A stretch of 64,000 nt of DNA from JABDJZ01 sp047619685 (GCA_047619685.1 JBLHLC010000017.1:19795-83794); one strand, 5' to 3'; shown: positions 52,601 through 61,290, counted from the stretch's first letter. Notes: generated by a model from the letters alone, not told the origin. Translations and numbers: made by a program.

Positions 52601-52943
52601 CCTTGTCCGAGATCGGACGCGGGGAGGCTGAACCGTCGGTTGGTGATGAGGGTGGATCTCCGGAGTCGGTGGCATCGGAGAGCGCATTGGAGGCGGCAGA
52701 ATCGGAAGCAATTTGCTCCAGCGCCGAGACGAGTTCGGCACGCAGTCTTGTATGAGACTCCTCGACCTCATCCAGGATGGTTTGAAACGGGCTCAGGACG
52801 TCACGCTCTACCGAACTCGTCCAGGCCTCCAGGATTGAGGCAAGCGCCGATTCAAGCTCTGCCCTGGCCCGGTCGAGCTCTTCCTCGGCAGCGCGGTGGT
52901 CCGCCAGCGGGGCAGCCCAGACCGATTGGTTCTGGCCGCTCAT
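49638..52943 (-). CDS. Unrecognised 1101-residue P-loop protein coupled to MscS channel
   Basis: Not assigned to a family. Residues 1-80 and about 405-470 are helical, probably coiled coil. A basic stretch lies at about 195-240. An ATPase module begins near 750: Walker A-like GPLGSGRTS (776-784), in which the usual lysine is arginine, and Walker B-like TLVLVDNLEMLLF (Asp853). A winged-helix-like C-terminus (about 1020-1101, ILTVEEHALIF, FETLLSEGLLEAL) resembles that of STAND/AAA-type ATPases. No signal peptide or clear membrane helix is present. Its ATG overlaps the mscS stop by 4 bp (ATGA), so the two are translated together. It may sense or gate the channel, which is inference. Confidence 0.75.
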   Translation of the reverse strand: MSGQNQSVWAAPLADHRAAEEELDRARAELESALASILEAWTSSVERDVLSPFQTILDEVEESHTRLRAELVSALEQIASDSAASNALSDATDSGDPPSSPTDGSASPRPISDKGRHAHYTAVSAYVKAVHDACFERVQEYLGDANPAIALEQLLDRTQDRIAKAAAQLPSDSLLPVGLQLMHKAEHDGVGIGARKGLHLLGRSFKRASRTFRNRVGKAFGKAERQLARPTRRCDPAEVAKSRLAQQLLPALMEAHILPRNWLQDQLKTLERSAWAWTAGGLRFVTDLDLPEYHVTSAIRLRWPKSTATPAKALPEPTFAAVLKFDCGDAPVIARPDLTEVFQALATDLAVAGTFLYRGFGTSGWPAHPEPPPAFARDRLFLCDGLLDLYHGLRDVEDGLLGEIAFQALIPLEKTYDAIKAQLGEIEAEAHRLIDRQKRRGPAGHAKLVRELESLLERSEDIDRLYRDLPGLSSADRALSSPGDGAWRGVLKRVALLPDGLHLRGAVGERTRSYNADLRGTARSAFERPIPPRIESAADPLRRSVAKVWNETEQVQDVVRNTIHTIIQQLSEGETEDPVDEVPLSVVDSDLKGLVSRGMDRAAESLEDRYQALGPDWANLVTRVHRVLADDWNATFRAVQSDDFLAKRLLRIQIAAVRQSEKTSKQVAAAWTAGVGHTVAGFRLVRTRARNLIRFGRTVVGVSTATTEERHLALDTVASARTLYAQLPLVYRRLFSVDPVSDPGLAENRVEDLKSAETFIERWRSDLGGGVLVVHGPLGSGRTSFLRLLDSALRDDLRTIRLSLDRRPPHERALASVLAQALYPDEPFEGGFSDLEVLIRTREKLRGTLVLVDNLEMLLFQSAGGTELLNKLLLFWIRTDDRVAWCATSGSLAWQFATKAATGASRLAVSHSLTRWSSPSIAELILRRHRRSGVSLVFETPDDHSTLVKQRLRRAKTPQDAQRILASEFFDGLFKVAGQNPRRALFEWIRAGTFSEHGDLLTLRPIKPLSFSYLQQFENDVAFTLRAFIFHNILTVEEHALIFRSTEAGSIMAFETLLSEGLLEALDPVEGAAIVPGVRYRLRRLVLEPVIRSLEERNFVY

Positions 52944-54211
52944 GCGTCACCTCCGGGCCCGGTTCGGCCCAAGATGTCATCGGGCGTTTCCAGGCCGTAA
53001 ACGGGGTAAAGGAGTCCTGCCTTCAGGAATCCCATCTTGGCGGTTTCCGTGATATCCGTTTCCAGGGCGGACTCGTACAGGTGGTCAAGTACGTAGGCCT
53101 TGACCACAATCTTCGTCAGGAAGGTCTCACGAAACTCATCGCGGATGTGAACGACGATAGGCTTGTCCAGGAATACATACCGGGAGTTTGCAGCGGCCTC
53201 GTAGGCAATCTTCTTCGCCAGCGAAGCGTCCGTCCACCCAGGTAACCAGAGCGTCGTTACTACCTGGCAATCGAGGACGCCGGCATTGGCATTGGCAACC
53301 TGTCCGTCCACGACTTGCGAGTTGGGGACGGAAACAAGACTATCCTCGAGCGTCACGATTCGGGTAGAACGAAGGCCGATGGATTTCACCTCGCCATAGG
53401 TGTTTCCCACACTGACCTTGTCCCCGACCTGGAAGGGAGCGTCGAAAATTATAATGATGCCGCCGAGCAGGTTCTTGATCAGGTCCTGGGCCGCCAGACC
53501 GATACCCACACCCAGGGCGGCCGAAGCGGCAATAAGCCCGTTTCGGTCCACCTCGAAGACACTCGTCACGATGAAATAAATGACGATCGCCCACATCACC
53601 ATCCGCACGATCGGGATGAGTCGCTTGAAGAAGAGCCGTCGATTGGCGCTTCGATCGGCTATGGCCTCCAGGATCCAGAGAATGCCCTGAAGGATGTAGA
53701 AGGCCCCCAGGATGACCAAGAGGGCGAAGACAATTCGTGCGCCGACGTTTCGGAGTCCCTCCTGAATGCGCTCAACGGGCCTGGAAGAGGTCGTGTCGGT
53801 ACCGGCTACGGAGGGCGTGTCCAGACGCACAATGAGGGTATCGCGGAACTGACCGCGCAGCTCGTTCAGAACCAGTGCGGCTACGACTTTGGCCAGGCTG
53901 TCTGACGCCACAACCGGCGAGCCTGACGGAGGGCTCAAGACTGCCAGAGCCGCGTCGGGTCCCGGGTCTGCGTCGTCCGCGGGCGGTCGAATAACGCCGA
54001 GGGGGAGGACTCCCAGAAGGGTGTCGCGGCGGGCTCCGGTAGACCCAGCAGGACCTCCGACAGACAGGGCGGCTGCGGAAACCGAGTCCTCTACCGCCAG
54101 GGAGCCGGTCTCGGCGGCCGGCGTCCCGATGCCGAATCTCTCGCATCCCGGCAAGAGAATTGCCAGCATGACAAGCCAAAGAGCGCCGGATCTATTCGCA
54201 CGAGTCCACAT
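52940..54211 (-). CDS. MscS-family mechanosensitive channel with N-terminal lipobox
   Basis: 423 residues. The N-terminus MWTRANRSGALWLVMLAILL ends in a lipobox (LLPGC, Cys23), and a roughly 130-residue periplasmic Ser/Pro-rich region follows. Two helices come next (about 160-182 and 203-222), then the pore helix with the MscS signature (ALGVGIGLAAQDLIKNLLGG) and the beta domain (FDAPFQVGDKVSVGNTYGEV, STRIVTLEDSLVSVPNS). MscS channels open on membrane tension. A lipidated N-terminus is unusual for this family. It is first in a two-gene operon with the 1101-residue P-loop protein. Confidence 0.88.
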   Translation of the reverse strand: MWTRANRSGALWLVMLAILLPGCERFGIGTPAAETGSLAVEDSVSAAALSVGGPAGSTGARRDTLLGVLPLGVIRPPADDADPGPDAALAVLSPPSGSPVVASDSLAKVVAALVLNELRGQFRDTLIVRLDTPSVAGTDTTSSRPVERIQEGLRNVGARIVFALLVILGAFYILQGILWILEAIADRSANRRLFFKRLIPIVRMVMWAIVIYFIVTSVFEVDRNGLIAASAALGVGIGLAAQDLIKNLLGGIIIIFDAPFQVGDKVSVGNTYGEVKSIGLRSTRIVTLEDSLVSVPNSQVVDGQVANANAGVLDCQVVTTLWLPGWTDASLAKKIAYEAAANSRYVFLDKPIVVHIRDEFRETFLTKIVVKAYVLDHLYESALETDITETAKMGFLKAGLLYPVYGLETPDDILGRTGPGGDA

Positions 54212-54263
54212 GCGTGTATATACTTCGGCTTACCATCAGTTAAAAGCACTTTCAGGCATCGCA

Positions 54264-54596
54264 ATGGGCTGGCTGCGCCACGTAATAATCGACCTCGCCG
54301 TCGTGCTGGTCATTTTGGCCGCGACATTTGGCGCATACGTCTGGGCGGCCTGGATCGTCTGGGTCTACACGCCGCTCATGTTGTTGCTCAAACTGGGTTC
54401 GGTGGCCAGCAAAGTCACCCCCAGCGCCAGCGGCGTGCCGCACCTGTTCTATCACGTCATTTATGCGGCGAGCGTGATGGTGCTGCTATATCATGCGTGG
54501 TACTGGGAGGCGGCTGGTTGGACGGCCATCTGGATCCTGTCTGTCGTCTCCGAGGTGCGCGGTAAAGCGCCCATGAAAAAGGCACCCAAGACGTGA
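54264..54596 (+). CDS. Small membrane protein, unknown
   Basis: 110 residues from ATG 54264 (MGWLRHVIIDLAVVLVI); upstream open frame is antisense to mscS. Three hydrophobic helices are predicted (about 8-28, 31-44 and 62-96, the last possibly two) and the tail is basic (RGKAPMKKAPKT). It has no motif I recognise. It lies 25 bp before the NFACT gene and is divergent from mscS, so it may be transcribed with either its own or the NFACT gene's promoter. Confidence 0.65.
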   Translation: MGWLRHVIIDLAVVLVILAATFGAYVWAAWIVWVYTPLMLLLKLGSVASKVTPSASGVPHLFYHVIYAASVMVLLYHAWYWEAAGWTAIWILSVVSEVRGKAPMKKAPKT

Positions 54597-54621
54597 TCGG
54601 TGCCGGGGGACCCCTCTTACC

Positions 54622-56283
54622 GTGCTTCTGAGCTACTACGTCATTCGGGCCCTTTCCCGAGAGTGGGGGGCTTCTGCCGGGTTGACCGGAGCCACCATCG
54701 TGGACGCGTACTCATCCTCGAAGGACGAACTCACGCTCAGCCTTGCCAGCGCCTCAGGCGAAGACATTGCACTTCGGATTTCCGCCAAGCCAGGGATGGC
54801 CTACTGCCTGCTGCAGGACGGTCTCGGAAAGCCCAAGAAAAACGTGACACCCCTATTTAGGTCCGTCTACGGTCAGCGCATAACCGCGGTAGAAGTGGCG
54901 GATCTGGACCGGATTATGGATCTGGTGACGCACGGCGGGCACCGGATCAGGATGCTGCTGTTTGGATCGCAGCCCAATGTTGTACTGGCTGGGCCAGACG
55001 GCGACGTAAAAGAGGCATTCCGGGGAAAGGTACCGCCCGAAGAAATGCCGACTGGCCGCCCGGCACCCTCGCCCATTTCGGCGCAGGAGCTGACGGAGCG
55101 ATGGCCCAAGGGGGCGCAACCTGTCGCCAAGGCCATTTCGCGGGCAGTCCCCTTGTTCGATCAGTGGCTGGCCGCGGAGGTCGAGGTGCGAGCCAATCTG
55201 GATGTGGCTGACGCTTGCCTCCTCGGGCCGGCCGAGATGGAAAAGGTGATGGCCGGGATTTTGGAGGTGAGGGGGGAGTTGGAGGACCCGAAGCCGGTTC
55301 TCTATCGGGACGGACGATCTCCCGTGGCCTTGTCCCTGATTCCCCTCACGAATGAGCCCGGAGAGCCGGAGGTCTTTGATACCGTCAGTGCTGCGGTGTC
55401 CGCATTCGTTAGGGCCACGCTGTCCGAGCGAGGTTTTCGCTCGCGGTATGACCCGCTCCTTCAGGCCATCGAGGTGGCGGCATCCCGCGCGGCTGACGGA
55501 CTCCTTGCGATGGAACGCGAACTGTCCAAGACATCGCGCGCGGACCGGTACGAACACTGGGGGCATCTCTTGATGGCCTCGTTCGCCGCAGCTCGCGCGG
55601 GCAGTGAGTCAGTGACCGCGCCTGATCTTTTTGGTGACGGCCGGGCCGTTCAGATTGCGATGGATCCCGCGTTGACGGGCGCCGAGAATGCCAATCGGTA
55701 CTACGACAGGGCTCGCCGAAGCCGAAGGGCTCGTGAGGAGGCGGAGAAGCGAGTCGACTCCGCCCGTCGACTCGCCGCGGATACGGCTGGCCTTCGTACC
55801 CAGATTCGACTGATCGAGGACGGAAAAACCTTGCGGACCTTCACCAAGGACAATGAAGATGCCCTGGCATCCCTTCGAGGAGCGGGTGCCGGAGGGGGGA
55901 AGACCAACTCGGTCCCTTTCCGCGAGTACATCCTGCCCTCCGGCGACGTGGTCTGGGTTGGGCGGAACGCGAAGCAAAACGACCAACTCACGTTTCGACA
56001 CGCCCAGAAGCACGACATATGGATGCACGCCCGCGGCGTGGCCGGGTCCCACACCGTGTTGCGCAGGCCCGGAAAGACAGGCATGCCGGGCCCGGACGTC
56101 ATTGAGGCTGCGGCTTCCATCGCAGCCTTTCACAGCAAGGCCCGCGGCTCCGGACTGGTGCCGGTAATCGTCACGGAAAGGAAGTATGTTCGGAAGCCCA
56201 GAAAAGGCCTCGTGGGCGCTGTGCTTGTTGAACGCGAAGAGGTGGTCATCGTCCCGCCTGGCCTGCCGTCACCCGCCGAATAA
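54622..56283 (+). CDS. NFACT/RqcH-family protein
   Basis: 553 residues. The N-terminal NFACT-N half, from LLSYYVIRALSREWGASAGL, is of the kind that contacts the 50S subunit. A central coiled-coil part (about residues 345-410, rich in Arg/Glu) leads to the C-terminal NFACT-R domain with REYILPSGDVVWVGRNAKQN and DIWMHARGVAGSHTVLR. RqcH proteins add alanine tails to stalled nascent chains in ribosome quality control. The start is GTG 54622. Whether this shorter version has tailing activity is unknown. Followed 5 bp later by the amidase gene. Confidence 0.85.
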   Translation: MLLSYYVIRALSREWGASAGLTGATIVDAYSSSKDELTLSLASASGEDIALRISAKPGMAYCLLQDGLGKPKKNVTPLFRSVYGQRITAVEVADLDRIMDLVTHGGHRIRMLLFGSQPNVVLAGPDGDVKEAFRGKVPPEEMPTGRPAPSPISAQELTERWPKGAQPVAKAISRAVPLFDQWLAAEVEVRANLDVADACLLGPAEMEKVMAGILEVRGELEDPKPVLYRDGRSPVALSLIPLTNEPGEPEVFDTVSAAVSAFVRATLSERGFRSRYDPLLQAIEVAASRAADGLLAMERELSKTSRADRYEHWGHLLMASFAAARAGSESVTAPDLFGDGRAVQIAMDPALTGAENANRYYDRARRSRRAREEAEKRVDSARRLAADTAGLRTQIRLIEDGKTLRTFTKDNEDALASLRGAGAGGGKTNSVPFREYILPSGDVVWVGRNAKQNDQLTFRHAQKHDIWMHARGVAGSHTVLRRPGKTGMPGPDVIEAAASIAAFHSKARGSGLVPVIVTERKYVRKPRKGLVGAVLVEREEVVIVPPGLPSPAE

Positions 56284-56288
56284 ACGCC

Positions 56289-57944
56289 ATGAAAGGATCG
56301 CTTCTTGTTGCCATTGTGATGGTTCTGGTAGGCTGTCGTTCCACCGCCCCGTTCTCCAAGGGTGATGTGAAAGGGGCCCAGAAGGTAGCCGGGCTCGCCT
56401 TCACCGACGATGAGATCGAAACGCTTCAGTCCAACCTGAGGCGTAATCTCACCAGCTACCTGGAGTTGCGAGAGCATCCGTTGGACAACGCGATTGCACC
56501 CGTGCTGTGGTTCGAGCCGCGACCTGCCGGCTTTCAAATGCCTGCCGGCGGCGACGAGGTTGCGTTGCAACTCCCAATCTCCGTGAAGCGGCCAGCTGAT
56601 GGGGAGTTTGCCTACATGACGGTGGCCGAGTTGGCTGCTCTCCTCCGGCAGGGCGACACCACCTCTCTCGAACTCACCGAGTATTTCCTGGCGCGGCTCC
56701 GAAAGTTTGATCCTCAACTCAAGGCCGTCGTCACACTCACCGAGGAACGGGCACGCGAGCGAGCCGGGAAGGCCGACAGGGAGATCGCGGCGGGCATGTG
56801 GCGTGGGCCGCTCCACGGGATTCCCTACGGCACCAAGGACCTGTTGGCGGTGCCCGGGTACCCGACCACGTGGGGCGCCGGGCCGTATCGCGATCAGGTC
56901 ATCGACCGGACGGCTGGCGTGATTTCCCGGCTTGACGAGGCGGGCGCGGTGCTGTTGGCAAAACTGGTGAGCGGAGAACTTGCCAACGGGGACAGGTGGT
57001 TTGGTGGCCGGACAATGACACCCTGGGACTCGACAACGGGAGCCAGCGGTTCGTCCGCCGGCCCCGGATCGGCGACCGCGGCGGGCCTGGTGCCTTTTGC
57101 CATTGGGACGGAGACATGGGGCTCCATCATTTCGCCATCCAGCAGGAACGGCCTGACCGGCTTGCGGCCCACCTATGGACTGGTCTCGCGTTATGGTACG
57201 ATGACCCTCTCGTGGAGTCTGGACAAGATAGGACCCATGTGTCGCAATGCGCTGGACTGTGCCCTGGTGTTCGACGCCATCCGAGGCGTTGACGCCAACG
57301 ATCCCTCGACCATAGCGGCGCCGCTGGTGGTGGGCGGTCAGCGCGATTGGTCGGAGCTTCGGGTTGGGTACCTCAAGGCAGCGTTCGACAGCGACACCAC
57401 AGCCACTGGACGAAACGCAATGGAAGCCGTGGAACTGTTCCGCGAGATGGGGGCGCGGGTTGACTCCGCCGCCTTGCCTGGACCGCTGAGTTGGGGCGGC
57501 GTGATAGGGACTGTCATCCGGGCGGAATCGGGCGCTGTTTTCGATGAGCTTCTGCAGACCAACCAGGACGATTCCCTTTTTTGGCAAACTGGCGGTTCGA
57601 GAGCGAACTCACTTCGCCAATCCCGATTCATCCCCGCGTCCGAGTACATCCAGGCCAATCGTCACCGGTCGCTCCTGTTGGTTCGTATGGATTCTCTGAT
57701 GCAGGAATTCGATTTTCTGATCGCACCGAGCGGAGCCGACGGCTCGGTGACCAATCTCACGGGCCACCCTGCCATCACGGTCATGAGCGGATTCCGACCG
57801 ATGACCGACGATCCGGATGGAAAGCTGCCCACCGGCGTTTCCTTCATCGGCCGCCTCTATGATGAAGGACTCTTGCTGGACGCCGCGATCGAATACCAGC
57901 GGCGAACGAAGTTTCACCTCGAACACCCTCCCAATTTCCGATAA
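56289..57944 (+). CDS. Amidase-signature lipoprotein
   Basis: 551 residues of the amidase-signature family, which uses a Ser-Ser-Lys triad to hydrolyse amides. The lysine is in GIPYGTKDLLAVPG and the serines in TGASGSSAGPGSATA and TETWGSIISPS; GLTGLRPTYG follows as expected. The N-terminus has a lipobox (MVLVGC, Cys16), so the enzyme is probably periplasmic or surface lipid-anchored. About 120 residues precede the catalytic domain, which begins at YMTVAELAALLRQGDTTS. It starts 5 bp after the NFACT gene and ends 2 bp before uppP. GatA is excluded by the lipobox and the missing partners. Confidence 0.9.
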   Translation: MKGSLLVAIVMVLVGCRSTAPFSKGDVKGAQKVAGLAFTDDEIETLQSNLRRNLTSYLELREHPLDNAIAPVLWFEPRPAGFQMPAGGDEVALQLPISVKRPADGEFAYMTVAELAALLRQGDTTSLELTEYFLARLRKFDPQLKAVVTLTEERARERAGKADREIAAGMWRGPLHGIPYGTKDLLAVPGYPTTWGAGPYRDQVIDRTAGVISRLDEAGAVLLAKLVSGELANGDRWFGGRTMTPWDSTTGASGSSAGPGSATAAGLVPFAIGTETWGSIISPSSRNGLTGLRPTYGLVSRYGTMTLSWSLDKIGPMCRNALDCALVFDAIRGVDANDPSTIAAPLVVGGQRDWSELRVGYLKAAFDSDTTATGRNAMEAVELFREMGARVDSAALPGPLSWGGVIGTVIRAESGAVFDELLQTNQDDSLFWQTGGSRANSLRQSRFIPASEYIQANRHRSLLLVRMDSLMQEFDFLIAPSGADGSVTNLTGHPAITVMSGFRPMTDDPDGKLPTGVSFIGRLYDEGLLLDAAIEYQRRTKFHLEHPPNFR

Positions 57945-57946
57945 GC

Positions 57947-58756
57947 ATGAACTGGTGGGAAGCCATAATTCTGGGCCTGGTCCAGGGCCTGACTGAATTT
58001 CTTCCGGTGTCCTCCTCCGGACACCTGGTGCTGGGGGCCCACATCCTGGGTCTGGATCCCGGCGAGGACGTGGTGTTCGAAGTGTTTGTCCACTTCGGCA
58101 CGACCATGTCCATCCTGGCGGTTTACCGGGTGCGTGTGTGGGCCATCATATCGGAGACCGTGCGATCCTTGATGACACCGTCCCGATTGGCCGACCATTA
58201 TCGGGACCGGCCTGAATTTCGCATCGCCATGCTCATCCTGCTGACCCTCATTCCGACCGGGGCGGCCTACGTGATGTTCAAGGACTCCATTGAGGCCGCC
58301 TTTGGATCACCGCGTCTTGCCGCAGGGATGCTGTTGGTGACGGGGCTGATGCTGCTCTTGACCAGACTCAAGAAGGATACCACCAAGGATGTGGGGCCAA
58401 TCCGCGCACTGGTAATCGGGGTAGCGCAGGCGTTCGCGATGATTCCGGGCATTTCGAGGTCTGGATCCACGATTTGCACCGCCCTATACATGGATGTGGA
58501 GCCTGAACGAGCTGCCGATTTTTCGTTCCTGATGTTGCTCCCGGTCGTGATCGGCGCCACACTCCTCAAGACCGGCGAGTTGTTGGAAGCATCAGATGTC
58601 TCCTGGATGCCCATTCTGGTGGGCGCTTTGGTGGCCTTCATCAGCGGGATCGGGGCCATTCATCTCGTGCTGGATTTTGTGCGCCGTGGCAGGCTCCAAT
58701 ATTTCGCCGCCTACTGCTTCGTGGTGGGGATCGCCGGGCTGATACTGATCAGTTAG
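57947..58756 (+). CDS. uppP: Undecaprenyl-diphosphate phosphatase
   Basis: Recycles undecaprenyl pyrophosphate, the lipid carrier of cell-wall synthesis; overproduction gives bacitracin resistance. 269 residues with seven or eight membrane helices. The active-site blocks are LVQGLTEFLPVSSSGHLVL at the N-terminus and PGISRSGSTI near residue 170. ATG 57947 is 2 bp after the amidase stop, so it is in the same transcript. A weak hairpin with a T-rich tail follows at 58758. Confidence 0.95.
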   Translation: MNWWEAIILGLVQGLTEFLPVSSSGHLVLGAHILGLDPGEDVVFEVFVHFGTTMSILAVYRVRVWAIISETVRSLMTPSRLADHYRDRPEFRIAMLILLTLIPTGAAYVMFKDSIEAAFGSPRLAAGMLLVTGLMLLLTRLKKDTTKDVGPIRALVIGVAQAFAMIPGISRSGSTICTALYMDVEPERAADFSFLMLLPVVIGATLLKTGELLEASDVSWMPILVGALVAFISGIGAIHLVLDFVRRGRLQYFAAYCFVVGIAGLILIS

Positions 58757-58757
58757 C

Positions 58758-58782
58758 ACGCCTTTCAACGGGCGTCTCATTT
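58758..58782 (+). terminator. Possible weak terminator after uppP
   Basis: A 5-bp stem (58758-58762 with 58771-58775) and an 8-nt loop are followed by CTCATTTT. It sits directly after the uppP stop, before the promoter region of the response regulator gene. The short stem makes this uncertain. Confidence 0.35.
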
Positions 58783-58867
58783 TAAGATTGCCTGCTTTGG
58801 CCGATACACCGGGTTGAACCGTGTCTCCACGACGTGTGGAACACACTCTAACCTGATCCCCTCGGTC

Positions 58868-60343
58868 ATGAAATACAGGATATTCGTCGTAGATGACGAC
58901 AGACACTACGCCAGGATGTTGAGTTACAGGCTCGACAAAAATCCTGACTATGAGGTCGAGGCGTTCGCCAGCGGCGAGGAGTTGTTGCGCAACATGGTCA
59001 AGAACCCGGACCTGATCCTGTGTGACATCATGATGCCGGGGATAGATGGCATTGAGGTTCTGCGTCGGATTGTTGCCCGTCGCCCCGAACTGCCAATCAT
59101 CATGGTATCGGCACAGGGTGTCGTCGAAACCGCGGTGGAAGCCATGAGGCTCGGCGCCTACGACTACATCACCAAGGGGCAGGACGATCTGGTAAAGCTG
59201 GATGCCATCGTCAAGAATTGCCTTGAGAAGGTGTCGCTTGAAAAGGAAGTGTCCACGCTGCGGGTTGAAGTAGCCCAAAAGTATTCGGTGACAGGTCTGA
59301 TCGGGGAGAGCCCGGCCATGCAGAAGGTGTACCGGATGATTCAGAAGGCCCTGCGGGGCGATCTGACGGTAGCCATCCACGGAGAGTCAGGGACCGGTAA
59401 GGAATTGGTGGCCAAGGCCATTCACTACAGTTCTCCCCGCAAGCGCGGCCCCTTTGTGGTTGTCAACTGCGCGGCCATCCCGAGAGACCTCATGGAGAGT
59501 GAGTTCTTCGGTCACGAGAAGGGCTCCTTCACCGGCGCTCATGCCCGCAAGATCGGGAAGTTCGAGCAGGCCGACGGGGGCACAATATTCCTGGACGAGA
59601 TCGGTGAGTTGGACCTGGATCTGCAGGCCAAACTGCTCCGCGCGCTCCAGGAAGGCGAACTGGTTCGGGTGGGTGGCAACGACACCATCACGTTCGACGC
59701 CCGCGTGATCAGCGCGACCAACAAAGACGTGGTCCAGATGATCAGGGCACAAAAGTTCAGGGAGGACCTGTACTACCGCCTGTTCCAGTACCCGGTCCCG
59801 CTGCCACCACTGCGCGAGCGCGGGCAGGACGTCATCGTGCTGACCAACTATTTCCTGAAGGAGTACATGAAGAACCATCAGGAATTCAAGGGGAAGAAAT
59901 TTTCCGCGGCAGCGCGCCACGCCATCGCCAGCTTTGCGTGGCCGGGTAATGTTCGGGAGTTGAAGAGTGCCGTTGAACGAGCCATTCTGCTTTCCGACAC
60001 CGATGAAATCTCTGCGGCTGATCTGATGCTGACCCACGGTCAGGGGATTTCGCCGTGGGCGGACCGGATGACACTGGCGCAGGCAGCCGAGTCAACCTTT
60101 ACCCCGTCGCAACTTGATCTGGATGACGAGGGTATACTGAATGCAGCTTCTTCTTCCAGCGTATCTGGGATCGTGCTTGGGCAGGATTCTGATGATATTG
60201 TTTCGCTGGACGATCTCAAGAGGCGGGCAGTAGAGCGGGCCTACCGGCTTTGCGATGGCAACGTGGACCGTGCTGCTGTGGAACTGGGAATTGGACGGGC
60301 GACGATGTACCGTCTCCTGAAGAAGTACGACATGATGATGTAG
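58868..60343 (+). CDS. Sigma-54-dependent response regulator (NtrC family)
   Basis: 491 residues from ATG 58868 (MKYRIFVVDDD), which begins the receiver domain at once. Receiver: phosphorylation site Asp53 (LILCDIMMPG) with the acidic pair DDD at 10-11. AAA+ domain (about 135-370): Walker A GESGTGKE, the sigma-54 contact loop GSFTGA (a variant of GAFTGA), Walker B GGTIFLDEIGEL, and FREDLYYRLFQYPVPLPPLRER. A Fis-type helix-turn-helix ends the protein (NVDRAAVELGIGRATMYRLLKKY). No sensor kinase gene is adjacent, so it is an orphan regulator here. Targets unknown. Confidence 0.95.
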   Translation: MKYRIFVVDDDRHYARMLSYRLDKNPDYEVEAFASGEELLRNMVKNPDLILCDIMMPGIDGIEVLRRIVARRPELPIIMVSAQGVVETAVEAMRLGAYDYITKGQDDLVKLDAIVKNCLEKVSLEKEVSTLRVEVAQKYSVTGLIGESPAMQKVYRMIQKALRGDLTVAIHGESGTGKELVAKAIHYSSPRKRGPFVVVNCAAIPRDLMESEFFGHEKGSFTGAHARKIGKFEQADGGTIFLDEIGELDLDLQAKLLRALQEGELVRVGGNDTITFDARVISATNKDVVQMIRAQKFREDLYYRLFQYPVPLPPLRERGQDVIVLTNYFLKEYMKNHQEFKGKKFSAAARHAIASFAWPGNVRELKSAVERAILLSDTDEISAADLMLTHGQGISPWADRMTLAQAAESTFTPSQLDLDDEGILNAASSSSVSGIVLGQDSDDIVSLDDLKRRAVERAYRLCDGNVDRAAVELGIGRATMYRLLKKYDMMM

Positions 60344-60403
60344 CGGTCCGGGCGCGCCTGGGCCGCAAGGCGGTATCTTCCGCCAAGCGAACACTGGCAT
60401 CTA

Positions 60404-61219
60404 ATGCGCCTGACCGACTACGAAAGACAGGCTCGACGGCAAGTCGAGACCTGGCAGCACGGAGACGCGGGACTCGTCTCGACCCTCCTGAATTGGGCCA
60501 TGCAGCCCATGGACTGGGTGGTGAAACAGGTCATCACCGAAGACATGGAGTCTCAGGTTGATGAGGTGGTCAGCAAAATGCTGTCCCTGCTAAATGACGC
60601 ATCCGAGTGGACGTACGATGTCTCCGGCGTACTGACTGAGGCCCGCAAGAAAGGGTTGGATGTCCAGAAAATCATCGAACTTCGCGACGCGCCGCTCGAG
60701 GTACTGGACGTTCTGGCAAAGGAACATACCACCGAAAACGCGCTTCTGGCGGCGGTTGAGGGCGGTGGCACAGGATTGGGTGGGGCGATGCTCATTGCCG
60801 CCGACATCCCGCTGCTGTTCACGATCAACCTCCGTTTGATCCAGCAGATAGGCGCGAGTTACGGGTTTGACATGTCCGGTGAGGACAATCGTCCCCTGGT
60901 TTTGTCCATCTTCAACGTTGCCTCCTCGAGCAGCAAAGAGGCCAAGAATGACGCCATGCGTGAGGCCAGTGTGGCCGGCGCGGCGCTGGCACGAGACCAG
61001 GAGTACCGCGGCCGGGTGGGCAGGACTTTTCGCGAGCAGAATCGGCACCTTCCGCGGGAGATCGCCAAGAATATCCTGGGACGAAAAATCGCGCAGGCCA
61101 TCCCGATTGCCGGCGCGGCCGTCGGGGCAGGCATCAACTATTGGTTTACCACGGAGACCGCGGAGACCGCCTTTATGCTGATGCGGGCTCTGTATCTGGA
61201 GCGGAAAGAACGGGCATAG
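60404..61219 (+). CDS. EcsC family protein
   Basis: 271 residues of the EcsC family (named after a Bacillus gene next to an ABC transporter; function unclear). The family pattern is visible: LLNWAMQPMDWVVKQVI near the start, GGGTGLGGAMLIAADIPLLFTINLRLIQQIGASYG in the middle, and IAQAIPIAGAAVGAGINYWFT near the end. The two hydrophobic Gly/Ala-rich segments (about residues 125-150 and 225-245) suggest membrane contact. It is 60 bp after the response regulator and 71 bp before der. Confidence 0.85.
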   Translation: MRLTDYERQARRQVETWQHGDAGLVSTLLNWAMQPMDWVVKQVITEDMESQVDEVVSKMLSLLNDASEWTYDVSGVLTEARKKGLDVQKIIELRDAPLEVLDVLAKEHTTENALLAAVEGGGTGLGGAMLIAADIPLLFTINLRLIQQIGASYGFDMSGEDNRPLVLSIFNVASSSSKEAKNDAMREASVAGAALARDQEYRGRVGRTFREQNRHLPREIAKNILGRKIAQAIPIAGAAVGAGINYWFTTETAETAFMLMRALYLERKERA

Positions 61220-61290
61220 GTCAGGCGCGGCTTCCCACCGAATTCGCCGCCGGATCAGGAACGGCCCGTTTGACTTGCGGTGAAAGTCGA

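Noticed and set aside
49638..54211. Anti-phage defence system
   Set aside because: A P-loop protein beside a membrane channel recalls some defence modules, but there is no recognisable sensor, nuclease or neighbouring defence gene, so it is left as an unknown pair.
56130..57587. 485-codon minus-strand open frame opposite the amidase
   Set aside because: It spans the NFACT/amidase junction on the wrong strand and shows no protein-like motif, whereas the amidase active site is complete.
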